A stretch of 64,000 nt of DNA from Absidia repens (GCA_002105175.1 MCGE01000032.1:1-64000), one strand, 5' to 3'; counted from the stretch's first letter, positions 24,705-34,590 are shown. Notes: generated by a model from the sequence alone, not told the origin. A program made the numbers and translations.

Positions 24705-25135
24705 TGTTCCTTGGGCGGAATTTGAAATGACTTGTTCCTGAATCGGACAAAAATAGAATTGAGAGTAGTGAGCACCAGAACTTTTGTAGATAAAGTCCAA
24801 CTGTAGAGAAAGTTTATAAAAAATAAACTTGAAAGAGTAAAATAAAAAAAGAAAAGTATTGACCTTTGTTGGTTCAATAGAAATAAGTGTATAACACACA
24901 GTAAAAATAAAAAAGAGGACTTGTAGTCACAAAAAATAAAAGAAAGTTTCTATATAGACGATAGAAACAAAATAAAAATAAGACAGTGGTTTGGTGGTTA
25001 AAAGCCTTTGTACTGAATTTTATAAAAAAGATTGAGATAAATATATGATAATAGATAGCTTAAGAAAAAAGAGAATTGGCGGGGGAAAGGTGGGGTATTT
25101 ATACTAAAAAATAAAGTGGCGGCGAGTACTGAACG
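24705..25135 (-). repeat. LTR-like repeat, upstream copy
   Basis: Matches 19718-20125 with roughly 95% identity by eye over its first 250 bases. On the Fanzor strand it ends AAGGAACA about 97 nt before the Fanzor ATG (24607). A TGG-containing stretch (GTTGGACTAAAATC) follows within a few bases and could be a primer-binding site, although I cannot match it to a tRNA. The right boundary is placed near 25135, where RNase H-coding sequence comes within about 30 bp. Confidence 0.72.
25096..25103 (-). promoter_or_regulatory. TATA box in the upstream LTR-like repeat
   Basis: TATAAATA on the minus strand; the same box is present in the other repeat at 20092-20099. Its orientation would direct transcription toward the Fanzor start codon about 490 nt downstream. 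Confidence 0.5.
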
Positions 25136-25164
25136 TGATAAAAAAATATAAAAATAAAAATGAT

Positions 25165-25440
25165 GATCGACCAGTATCCTAGACCGGATAGGAAATCAGC
25201 GGCTTCCTGTTTTCGTCCAGTTCGATACTTGATTTCAAAGTCATATTCAGCCAAGTATTGAATCCATCTTGCTACAATGCCAGATACTTTGGGTGATTGT
25301 ACCAACCATCGTAAAGGTGAGTGGTCTGATATGACAGTGAATTTTTTGCCAAGTAAATAAGGCCTGAATAGTTGCAGGCTCCATACTAGGGCGAGACATT
25401 CCAATTTAGTAGCACCGTAGTTTTGTTGTCAATGGAAGAT
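25165..25440 (-). mobile_element. Ty3/gypsy RNase H fragment
   Basis: A minus-strand reading of about 90 codons matches the RNase H-like end of gypsy reverse transcriptases: NYGATKLECLALVWSLQLFR, then FTVISDHSPLRWLVQ, then VARWIQYLAEYDFEIKYRTG and AADFLSGLGY. The reverse transcriptase core on one side and the tether/integrase on the other are missing, so this is a truncated polyprotein remnant. It has the same orientation as the adjacent LTR-like repeat and the Fanzor gene. Confidence 0.85.
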
Positions 25441-26033
25441 TCAGTTGATTTATATTTTTACAAATATACCCCAATCAGCCAATAGAGGAAGATATTGTAT
25501 GAGTCATCTTTTTACAAACACCCCATTTCCCCTCCTCCCCGTTCATACGAGTATTCACAAATACAACATGTCTACTGTGAGTATTTCTCTTCCACAACAC
25601 AACGCTACTATACCCTACAAAGCAATATAATACATACTCTACAAAAACAAATCAACACATACCCTACAAACAACACAACATATACCCTACAATATATAAC
25701 AACACATATCCCTCAAAGAATAGTATATTTAACACGAAAACAACACACGCATTCCACAAAAACAGCGTACACAAATATTTTTTCAAATGTGATTTTCTTT
25801 ATTGCAGTGATATGATAAAATAGACGGTAATAGTGAAATAAGAGACAATATACTGTATAGTAACATATAAGAGTTGAAGAGGATACTAACATTGCCTTCA
25901 ACAAAACAGTACACTCATACTATTCTCTTATAGCACAACCTCCCCTGCTTCATACTGAAATGCTGCTGCGTCCGAGGTGATAATGGCATATCTTCGCTTC
26001 AGGAAGCTCCCCCAGAAGCTATTTAGTGGTAGT

Positions 26034-26087
<54 letters not shown>

Positions 26088-26264
26088 CTGAAGTAAAAAT
26101 GTGGAGGTGTTTCGAATGTTGCGTACAAAAAAAGAGACAGGTAACATCATCATCATCAAACAAAAAAGTCATTTGGTTGGTTTCAATAGAAGATAGATTT
26201 TATTTATTTGTAATACCACAAGAGTACATACCAGCCAAAAAAAAAAAAAAAAAAAACAAAGTCC
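25441..26264. other. Repeat-rich intergenic region
   Basis: Holds a degenerate repeat of roughly 25 nt built around CATACCCTACAAA (about 25605-25720), flanked by a donor-like GTGAGT after ATGTCTACT (25569-25583) and an acceptor-like TTTATTGCAG (25798-25807). It also contains the 52-nt poly-T (26036-26087) and a minus-strand peptide-like stretch ending WGSFLKRRYAIITSDAAAFQ (25940-26035). No intact gene. Confidence 0.4.
26036..26087. repeat. Poly-T run (52 nt)
   Basis: Longest homopolymer in the window; an insertion-tail or slippage product. Confidence 0.95.
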
Positions 26265-26267
26265 TGA

Positions 26268-26342
26268 CTGAGCGCTGAACAACGACGGATGGGCCCCAAG
26301 GGGCTGCCCACCAAAGTGCGAAATGGCGGAGGCTTTAATCCT
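26268..26342. repeat. R2 GC-rich palindromic repeat, dispersed copy
   Basis: About 75 bp very similar to each unit of the 27236-27551 array, sharing GGGCCCCAAGGGGCTGCCCA and CCAAAGTGCGAAATGGCGGA. It lies after an A-run and differs at several positions (AACAACGACGGA instead of AGCACGACGG). Confidence 0.85.
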
Positions 26343-26499
26343 ATCCCATCGAAACCCACACTTTAATAAAAAAACTGTTCCGTGCCCGAAGTAGAAACAT
26401 TTCCTGTCATTTTTTATATTTGTATCCAAATATGCTTCCGTGCCCAAAGTGGAACATCTCTTCTTTTGCTTTCCGTGCCCAAAGTAGAAACATTTCCTG

Positions 26500-26935
26500 T
26501 ATAAACGCCCCCCACACACACACCGTTTTTTTTTTTTTTTTTCACGCACATATGCCATGCCCATTCAGCGAGACAATGAAAGGCATGAAAGGGAATAATA
26601 ATAAAAAGACAAGACATGTTTAATTCTGATATAGATACAATATAAACTATGATAACTAACGCTAAGCTGAGCTAATGACACTTGGGGAGGCTTTTTTTTT
26701 TTGGCAACTGTACGTAGCATTTTACACAACGAGCTGCAGTTTTTTTTTTTTTTTTTCTACGCATAAACCCCACAACCCCCCACACACTCTGTTTTTCCAC
26801 GCACATACGCCATGCCCATTCAGCGAGACAATGAAAGGCATGAAAGAGAATAATAATAAAAAGACAAGACATGTTTAATTCTGATATAGATGCAATGTAA
26901 ACTATGACAACTAACGCCAAGTTGAGCTAATGACA
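26500..26935 (+). repeat. Duplicated module with two R1 fragments
   Basis: Two direct copies (about 26500-26680 and 26755-26935, offset about 255 bp) share CGCACATA(T/C)GCCATGCCC, GAGACAATGAAAGGCATGAA, AATAATAATAAAAAGACAAG and the R1 landmark CTAACGC(T/C)AAG(C/T)TGAGCTAATGAC. The second copy continues into R1-like sequence up to about 27065 (AATCCAAAATGGAAGGGTTT). Confidence 0.8.
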
Positions 26936-27235
26936 CTATTCTAAAATGAATGCTAATTTGAGGACGGTCAAAGATCACGAATCCAAAATGGAAGGGTTTC
27001 CCCATGATGTTTGTATTGCACTTTTCAAAAGGCCCTGATTCAAGTTCTAATCACTAATCCAAGATCACTAAATCCACAGTTGAAGTTGATGTTAAAAAAA
27101 AAAAAAAAAAAGAAAGAAGGAGGAAGAAAAAAAATGGCCAACAGAAAATTTAAATCCATGGAGGCGGAGTGCGAATGGCTCAGTCACCCTATTTTTCGAT
27201 CTTCCATTTTTCACCACACACAAAAAAAAGTATCT

Positions 27236-27551
27236 ATTGACGACGCGCTGAGCACGACGGTTGGGCCCCAAGGGGCTGCCCACCAAAGTGCGAAATAGCG
27301 GAGGCTCTAATCCTTTCCCATTTTTTTTTTTTTCAGCACACACAAAAAACCCATTGACGACGCGCTGAGCACGACGGTTGGGCCCCTTGGGGCCGCCCAC
27401 CAAAGTGCGAAATGGCCGAGGCTTTAATCCCTTCACTATTTTTTTTTTCTTTTCAGCACACAAAAAAGAACCCATTGACGACGCGCTGAGCACGACGGTT
27501 GGGCCCCAAGGGGCTGCCCACCAAAGTGCGAAATGGCGGAGGCTTTAATCC
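27236..27551. repeat. R2 tandem array, three units
   Basis: Units at about 27236-27312, 27354-27430 and 27475-27551, period 118-121 bp, separated by T-runs and CAGCACACA spacers. The core is a palindrome: units 1 and 3 read GGGCCCCAAGGGGC, unit 2 reads GGGCCCCTTGGGGC. A minus-strand ORF (27092-27493) simply reads through the units. Confidence 0.92.
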
Positions 27552-28224
27552 TAAAACTGTAACACCCAGTAAATCGAAAGATTTCCAAAAGCTCCAGCGG
27601 AGCGCCAGAGCGTTTATTAATTTAATATATTAAAAAGAGAGGTAAACCCTTATTTAAAATATTAATCGAAGATAATGATCTATGCCTTTGAAATTTCCAT
27701 CCATTTCCTCCACTCACATCAACGATCCATGTCGCTGTTACAATGTTGAGGTTTTTTTTTTGTCAGCTGTATGTAGCATTTGACACAACGAGCTGCGGTT
27801 TTTTTTTCCTACGCATTAATATATTAAAAAGAAAGAGGGGTAAACCATTAGGCACGTAAAAACATATTGGGAGAGGTGTCTTCAAAAAGAGATCGGTTTA
27901 AAATAAAATATACGATTGTCTAAACCATATTATCATTTAGTCTAAACTATGTTGAATAAAATGTCCAAAATTGAAAGCTGAATCGTCTCGAGCGGAGTTT
28001 ATTCCCGTCTAAAAAAAAAAAAACGTCTCAAGTTCAACCGGAAAACCTGTATTTAGTATCCTGGTGCGGCGCTTTAAATAATTTGACAGTGACTGTGGCC
28101 CCCTACAAAACCATATTTTTTCAGGCAGGCCACGACCCTTCAAACCTTTGCAAACCTTTTTATTTCTCTTTACTCTCATTTATTTATTTATCCTTCCTCA
28201 GGCATATCCAAGTATGATAAAGGG
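27552..28224. other. Intergenic region upstream of the PPR gene
   Basis: Contains a second copy of the GTAGCATTTGACACAACGAG motif (27773, compare 26716), two copies of TTAATATATTAAAAAGA (27619 and 27817), and a TGTAACA...TGTTACA inverted pair (27558 and 27736). It has AT-rich sequence up to the PPR start. No gene. Confidence 0.4.
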
Positions 28225-30780
28225 ATGGTATTCTGTACTTGCTTATGTCTAAAGAAAAATGCTATACAAACTATGCATTATTCTTCTTCTCTCTGCCGAC
28301 GCATGACCTCCTCTTCATCTATCCCCTCACGCCTACCACTACCACCATGCTACGCTCGTTTGTACAGCAATGCCTCAGCACCTTTATTCTTACTTCGAAG
28401 CAACCCAAATGCCTCACCATTACCTCTGAATGCTTTATCTCGTCCCCTCCATAGATCTTCACAATACCCCATCTCATTACCTGATCGATCTTCACGGCAG
28501 TGGCGTTTTATGTCTGTCAAACCATCAGCGAAAGCAACCTCCTCTGGCACCTCCACCATCAAAGATCATGGATTCAAGTATGAAACGAATGACGTGACAA
28601 CTATTGAACGATTGACGTCGCCAACAGTACATATTCAGCAACACATACAGCAATCAGTGAACTCGGCGTCCGAATCATCACCAGAAACTACTGCTATTGC
28701 TACTCCTCTTCCTCCTCGCTTTGATACCACAGCACTGAAAACTTATGTACAGAATGGTCAGCTTGAAGATGCTTTGGCTCTTGTCTTACGCTCTGAATCA
28801 ACACGCAAGGGCATTTTAGATTACCCATCGAAGGATCGTCATTTGTTTTTCACCAGCCTTGGATGTTTGTCGTCGTTAGAACTTGTTTCTCTCCTTGAAC
28901 CATGGATGCAACAGCAGCAGCAACAGCAAATGGATGACACTATGTACAATAAACGCCTGAAGCAATTCCTCAAAAGTCTTGGATCGCATTTACCCTTGAA
29001 TTTGATGGAACACTTGGTGCAACAGTATCCTCTCGATGTATATTTACAGACGGCTTTGTTTCAACGGTTTGTGAAAAGCTATATGGCATGTCAACTACAG
29101 TCAGATGATGATGATCGCGGTGCTATACAACTGGATGCTTTGTTAGACTATTTGGATCCATCGTCGAATATCATTATGGAAAAGACATCAGACCTCATCA
29201 GGACACGGCTCTACAACATGGCTCTCAATGGATGCTTGAAACTGGGACATTGGGATCACGTAGACAAGGTATTATCACGCATGGAGTCCTCAGGAAGTGA
29301 TAGTGGTTGCTTGTTGGATGTGGCATCTTTCAACATGTTGATTCGTTCTCGATTGGACAATGGGGATGTGAATGCAGCCAACGCTCTTTATGAACAGCTG
29401 ACTAACCCATCATCAACGTCATTGGGGGCGACCACGGCGACGTTTAATACATTCATCAACTATGCCTGTCAGCAACACTTGTGGGACGAGATGACGCTTT
29501 GGCTCGATCGATTACTGGACCAGCAGCATCACTCTGATCTACAACCCAACCCGGTGACTTTACGGATTTTGACGGCGGCTTTGACGGAACATATCGAGGA
29601 ACCATTGGTGGTGAACGCCTTTGAACGTGTGGCGAAGATGGTGCCTGTGACAAGCTTTGAATTGGAATCAACAGTCAACACCAGTATTGTGCATTTGCTA
29701 CGACACAAGCATACGGATGTGGCTCTTGCGCTTCTTTACAGGTTATTTGATCAATCTTCAACGGGCATGGCGGCATCGTCTTATCACTTGTCGGTCAACA
29801 GTTACAACATCTTGATCCATGCGTTGGCACAAAAAGGGGACATGGATACGGCGGACCAACTCATTGAATCGATGCGGGATCAAAATGACGACAACGCACC
29901 ATTACCGTTGCCGGATATTGTTAGCTATACCACACTTATACATGGCTATGTACGCTCGGCTAGTGCAACCCACATGGACCTTGGACGCATCTCTGCATTA
30001 TACAAGGAAGTGATGGAGCGAGGACTCGAGACGAACCCCATTTTACAATCCGTGGTCCTTTATGCAATGGTCAAGTCTGGATTTGAAGATATCAAGGAAT
30101 GCACCAAGCTCTTTGAATCGATGGTGGACGATGATCATGGTGATATGGCGGCAAACATGGCCCTGCGGAAAAATAGCAACTCTGGCAATACATCACCATC
30201 ATTGCATTTTGACAACGACGACGATATGAATGACTCTCGGCAGCGTGGCATGGATCCCAAAATGTCTCGAATGACCATGTACAATATGATGATGGATGGA
30301 TACTTTTTACATCAACAGAGACAACAAAAACAACATCAAGGCAAAGGATCACCCTTACCGTCATCATCGTCATCACCATCATCATCATCATTATTATTAT
30401 CATCATCGTCAACATCGACAGATTTCGACCCCAAGTCCAATAGCAGGAATCGACATATACCACCGGAATCACTGACATTACTGAATCGAGCCATTGAAAA
30501 GGGACTACCACTGACAACCGCCACGTTGAATATCTGGGTGCGTGGTCTGGCGCTTTTCAATCATGACTTGCAAACGGCGGAATCGATGGTGAAATGGATG
30601 TCGCTGGCGCATGGCGTCGAATTGAATGAACGCACCATTTATTATTTGGTTCGTGCTGCTCTGGCCCAAGATCGACGCGATAAGGCAAGGAAATGGATCT
30701 CGCTCTACGAAGACGATATGAATCGGACGATTCAAGGAACGGGGCTTCTTTATTTCAAGAACATGGTGATCAAGTCATAG
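28225..30780 (+). CDS. Pentatricopeptide-repeat (PPR) protein, probably mitochondrial
   Basis: Single-exon gene of up to 851 residues. The N-terminus is basic, Ser-rich and lacks acids, with RLYSNASAP and RQWRFMSVKP, as expected for a mitochondrial presequence. An alternative start at 28276 (MHYSSSLCRRM) gives an even better presequence. PPR-type helical hairpins recur: YNMALNGCLKLGHWDHVDKV, SFNMLIRSRLDNGDVNAANA, TFNTFINYACQQHLWDEMTL, SYNILIHALAQKGDMDTADQ, SYTTLIHGYVRS, MYNMMMDGYF. Low-complexity Ser and Asp stretches interrupt the last third (30340-30420). PPR proteins bind organellar RNA and act in its processing, stability or translation. The RNA target cannot be read off. The gene is convergent with the Twinkle-like helicase. 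Confidence 0.85.
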   Translation: MVFCTCLCLKKNAIQTMHYSSSLCRRMTSSSSIPSRLPLPPCYARLYSNASAPLFLLRSNPNASPLPLNALSRPLHRSSQYPISLPDRSSRQWRFMSVKPSAKATSSGTSTIKDHGFKYETNDVTTIERLTSPTVHIQQHIQQSVNSASESSPETTAIATPLPPRFDTTALKTYVQNGQLEDALALVLRSESTRKGILDYPSKDRHLFFTSLGCLSSLELVSLLEPWMQQQQQQQMDDTMYNKRLKQFLKSLGSHLPLNLMEHLVQQYPLDVYLQTALFQRFVKSYMACQLQSDDDDRGAIQLDALLDYLDPSSNIIMEKTSDLIRTRLYNMALNGCLKLGHWDHVDKVLSRMESSGSDSGCLLDVASFNMLIRSRLDNGDVNAANALYEQLTNPSSTSLGATTATFNTFINYACQQHLWDEMTLWLDRLLDQQHHSDLQPNPVTLRILTAALTEHIEEPLVVNAFERVAKMVPVTSFELESTVNTSIVHLLRHKHTDVALALLYRLFDQSSTGMAASSYHLSVNSYNILIHALAQKGDMDTADQLIESMRDQNDDNAPLPLPDIVSYTTLIHGYVRSASATHMDLGRISALYKEVMERGLETNPILQSVVLYAMVKSGFEDIKECTKLFESMVDDDHGDMAANMALRKNSNSGNTSPSLHFDNDDDMNDSRQRGMDPKMSRMTMYNMMMDGYFLHQQRQQKQHQGKGSPLPSSSSSPSSSSLLLSSSSTSTDFDPKSNSRNRHIPPESLTLLNRAIEKGLPLTTATLNIWVRGLALFNHDLQTAESMVKWMSLAHGVELNERTIYYLVRAALAQDRRDKARKWISLYEDDMNRTIQGTGLLYFKNMVIKS

Positions 30781-31385
30781 TCTCTAGTTTGTTTTATTTA
30801 GTTTTACGTTATACATTTCTCATCACTCCCTCTCCCCCTCTCTCTCTCTCACATACACACAACACATATTCTTTTTTTAATTTTTTTTTTTTTACCATTG
30901 ATAATGTAAACCCCTGCCTCTTTCTCCATTTCATATCCCCCCCATATTATTAGACTGTATTCATTTATTGTATTATTAGTTTTTTTTTTTTGTTTTGTTT
31001 TTACGTGTATATTTTTTTTAAGAAAAGAATCAATAAACTGGGCATAGATAGTTATATATTTATAAAAAAAAAGATGGTTTTTATTTGAATAGTTGAATGA
31101 TTTGTATGTTCATATGGTGCTATCATAGGGGAAATGAAATAAAAACAAACGTCAAAATGGTTATCAAAAAATGGTTTTTATTTGTGCTATTGCGAAAGGA
31201 TGTTTGGCTATACTAAAAGAAAGGATATATAAATGCGGAAGACGGGAGAGGGATTGACTATTCTAAAAGGAAAGATATAAGTATTGGCCTCACTCGAAGA
31301 GAATGGTCTGGAGAGAAAATATATGTATATACGTAGAAAGCAGGTGCCGCGCAGAGGAGGAAGGGGGAATGACTGATTATACTAG
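30781..31385. other. Convergent intergenic region
   Basis: 3' flanks of two convergent genes: CT-rich and T-rich tracts, AATAAA-like signals near 31030 and two similar GGATATA stretches (31223-31230 and 31271-31280). No gene. Confidence 0.45.
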
Positions 31386-32134
31386 CTAAAATCTACGACC
31401 AAATGATCTGGATGGCTTTCTTGGTATGCGCTCAGTACTTGACTGACTACTACGGGACGACGATCGACTTGTTAATATGTTGATATTTTCTTCCGTGCAT
31501 GATCGTATCTATGTTAATAATGAAACAACGAATATGATCAGCAAAACTCCTTCATGAATCGTCTTCTCTATTATTATGTATATATATTCTAGTTTACCTT
31601 GAGAGATTCCCGATCAAAAATATATGGGATGACACCAATCGTACCGTCGTACCTAAAATGTTGTTGTTTTATTCAAAGCAAAAGAAGCATTGAGTTTCAT
31701 CGCAGATCATAGGATGGTAGATCAAACCCTCCCCCCCTTTTTTTTACCTGTTCTTCTTGACATCGATGTATGGAAAACCGCCCAAACCTTCCTTTTGCAG
31801 AATGATGACATTGTCAGCTTCTTGCGTGACTTTGGCACTACCAAATACAGAATTGATATCCATTTGTTCCCCGGGATCCTTTCTTGGGTGCACCACCAAT
31901 GAAATGTGGACGTTTTGAGTCGTAGCAAAGTTTCGTAATTCATGTATAGCGCGATCCTGTAATTCCCATCGATCCAAGCTAGATTTTCCTTGTTGTGATA
32001 ACATAAATTGAAGATTGTCGAGAATGATATGTTGGACGCCGTGTTGATCCACTGCATGTTGACATGCATCGAGCACTGTATTGATTGCTGTACTACTAAA
32101 GAACTTCAAAAAGTACAATGGAAGCTAAATTTAC

Positions 32135-32174
<40 letters not shown>

Positions 32175-32843
32175 GATAGGTATATATAGATGTGTGTGTA
32201 TGTGTGTGTTTTTGGTTCATCAAGTTCTTTTTACCTTATCAAATTCATCGGCCCATTTGTCCAGCTCCATGGGGTATTGACTGAGATCCTTGGAAGCAAA
32301 TTGGTACAGCATTTTCTTGGCCAGGCGTTGATTCAAGATTTCAAACGAGCCCCAAAGCGTTGGCACACCACTTTTACAATAGTCCAAAGACAGTTGACTC
32401 ATCACCGTTGTTTTGCCTCCACCCGTCGGTCCAGTCACAATCGTCAATTCACCAGGTCGATGGCCTTTAAGGATACGATTCAGTGCCGGCAGATCAGTTG
32501 ATAATATACCTCTTGACTCCTCTGGATCCAGGATTTCCTTGTACACTTGTTGACGTAGATCCCCAAATCCCAAAACGTTACCATGAAGGTGCTGGTGCCG
32601 GTGTCGTGTCGCTGTTGTTGCTGTTGATGATGCGATTGTGTCCTTATGGTCTTCAGTGTTCTCGGGTATACAAGCCATCTTTGCAGAGGGTTCAGCATGG
32701 TCGGTGTTTGCTACATCAATCGAGTCGGTCACTGCTGCGCTTTGATCAAGTAAACTTGTTGTATGTATGCCGCGTTTACGTGTCAGGAAGTATGGTAATA
32801 AAAATCTACGTTGAAGGTGCAAAAATCGTCCGTGTACATTCAT
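31386..32843 (-). CDS. TWNK: Twinkle-like mitochondrial replicative helicase, helicase domain only
   Basis: Four exons: 32235-32843, 31748-32124, 31598-31652, 31386-31508; 387 residues. The start is the ATG at 32843, which gives a basic mitochondrial presequence (MNVHGRFLHLQRRFLLPYFL). Then follows the T7 gp4/Twinkle helicase: LPALNRILKGHRPGELTIVT, Walker A GPTGGGKTT, SFEI, LPLYFLKFF, Walker B HIILDNLQFM, VVHPRKDPGEQMDINSVFGS, AKVTQEADNV, KKNRYDGTIGVIPYIFD. The Ser/Arg-rich tail is extra. Human Twinkle (684 residues) has a long N-terminal primase-like region that is missing here: only about 120 residues precede the helicase. It unwinds mtDNA at the fork. The 35-nt A-run lies in intron 1. Confidence 0.9.
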
Positions 32844-33484
32844 AAACCTGTTGAAGTCCCAAAAAAAAAAAGAGTAGATAGAGAGAGAGAAAAAATAGGG
32901 GACGCTGGTCTTAAGTGTCACATTTTACTGCGATCTCCCCTGCCATTGGATGACAGCGGTCACATGGTCATAATGCGGTGACCCCACTGTGTAGTAGAGT
33001 ATAATTCCAGTACAGCCCAATAACGAACTAAGCGTTTGAAAAATGATATATAAAAGTAAAAATACAAAGCATACTTTATTCATATGCAGATATAAACTAT
33101 GGTAACTAAACTAAACTAAACTAAACTAAACTATGTACATGGTAGTTCCTTGTCATCTCTCAGAATTATAAAGCGTTGAGGAATGTGTATGTGGGGCGCT
33201 ATCTTTCTGTAGGATAAACACAGCGCAAGACAAGCTAGTCCAAATGAAGAGCGTAGTTTATTGTACGGTGAGTCGCAAGCTATTATACGGGAAGAGAGGG
33301 GGATAAACTAATTAGACCGCCACCATAGGCAGAATGGCTCCATTTTGACTCCAAAGACATCAAGAGAATAGAACAATCACTTGGCCATTATTGAATGAGG
33401 ATGAATACTGCCATGAATATAGGTCTGCCATGTTGATCAATGTTGCATTGGTTGTTGTTTCCTTTTCGCAACTAGATAAAAAAA
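32844..33484. other. Intergenic region with an R1 fragment (33050-33140)
   Basis: Helicase promoter, then an R1-like piece in plus orientation with the landmark CATACTTTATTCATATGCAG, AACTATGGTAACTAA and five ACTAA units. No gene. Confidence 0.5.
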
Positions 33485-34590
33485 ATTGTTATAAAAGAAA
33501 CAATTTAAATTCCGCCCACGTGGTTGTTTATTTTCACCCTCCCATTTTTTTTTTTTTTTTTTTCTTTCTAACAATTGTAACCTTTTCGAGGTTATGGTAA
33601 ACTTAGATTAGTGTCAGGTCAAGTTTAGAAGCGTTGTCAGCTCAGGGATGTCAAGATACATGGGGAAACACTTTCATTTTGGATTCAGGATTTGGGACCA
33701 CCATTAGTTGGCTTTTTGGAGCCTTCATTAGCTTGGTTTAGTGTTAGCTTGTCCATAGTTTGTATTATATCTGAATAAAATATGTCTCTTTTTACATACT
33801 TTAATGAAAAATGATCCATTAGTCTTTTACATGTCTTGTGCGATAGATCCCATTTGATTAGTGTTTGCAGTTGTTTTGATTCAACAAAAGATATCCTTTT
33901 ATCTTTTCGCACGTTTTTTACTGTACAATACTGCATCGTGTTTTACTTTACATTGTATCAGGTCCCACATTACAATCGTCTCTTTAGATTAGTGTTGCCC
34001 ATTCTTTAGATCTCACATTTGTCACCTTCATACATCCTCCAATAAATCCTTCCATTATATCCCTTAATACATTGAGCTTCCCTCCATCAGTTTTAGTATC
34101 CACAAATATGGTTCAGTAAATACGTCTTTTTATTTAACAGCCATACCCTGATCGAGCGCCGAAGAATGCTGCTATTGTAGTTGTCATATATGTGTCCCTA
34201 CATATACTTTCTCTCTAATTTACCTATGACTGCTTCCCGGCCCACCCCTCTCATTTTCCTTGAAGACCAAAGGACAGGAGTCGTTTAGGATCACCGGCTA
34301 TTAAAAATGACCATATTCCTACTCCACCAATCATGTAGATGAATCTAGGCTGTACGACACGTGTAGCCGGCTTTATAGAACATTTTTGGCACTGGGTTCA
34401 CTATCTTTTCTATGATTTAGTCACACCACCGCTCTTGAGGCCTGGTGACTGGGTTGACAGTTCTAGTGGGTCCACTTTATATGAAACGTGGTCCGTATTC
34501 CCCACTCTACTGTTTATACCAGTCAAATCTAGGTCGTGTCGCGCCGGTGTAACAGTCTCCACTAGCATAAAACATATTGTATATATCCAG
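33485..34590 (-). repeat. R1 dispersed repeat, copy b
   Basis: Aligns by eye with copy c (52865-53870) over about 1 kb and, in reverse, with copy a. It begins TTTAAATTCCGCCCACGTGG, passes through GCTCAGGGATGTCAAGAT, CATGGGGAAACACTTTCATT and TTAGCTTGGTTTAGTGTTAG, and further on shares more diverged blocks (CACCAATCATGTAGATGAAT compared with CCATCATCATATAATCGACA). No conserved ORF. Confidence 0.75.

Larger units (their letters stand above)
19718..25135 (-). mobile_element. LTR-flanked element carrying a Fanzor gene
   Basis: Two direct repeats (19718-about 20125 and 24705-about 25135) bracket one gene, the minus-strand Fanzor. The repeats begin TGTTCCTT on the plus strand, that is, they end AAGGAACA on the Fanzor strand. 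They are nearly identical over the first 250 nt and drift apart after that. A TATAAATA box lies near the Fanzor-upstream side of each. No gag or pol remains between the repeats. I see no clear target-site duplication, and no polypurine tract next to the downstream repeat. The structure could be a non-autonomous LTR element with Fanzor cargo, or two LTR insertions that happen to bracket the gene. The first reading is favoured by the shared orientation and tight spacing. Confidence 0.55.

Noticed and set aside
27030..27060. GATTCAAGTTC and TGGCTCAGTC in the repeat cluster considered as Pol III B and A boxes of a SINE
   Set aside because: Order and spacing do not fit, and the matches to the box consensus are poor. 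No tRNA gene could be supported anywhere in the window.
27092..27493. 133-codon minus-strand ORF with repeated FRTLVG and GPNRRAQRVVN peptides
   Set aside because: It is a read-through of the three R2 DNA units and ends in homopolymer-encoded Ser/Phe; no independent evidence for translation.
27558..27742. TGTAACA...TGTTACA inverted pair resembling a solo LTR
   Set aside because: The flanking bases (AAAAC and ATGTT) are not a target duplication and no second copy was found; a 7-bp pair is expected by chance in this AT-rich DNA.
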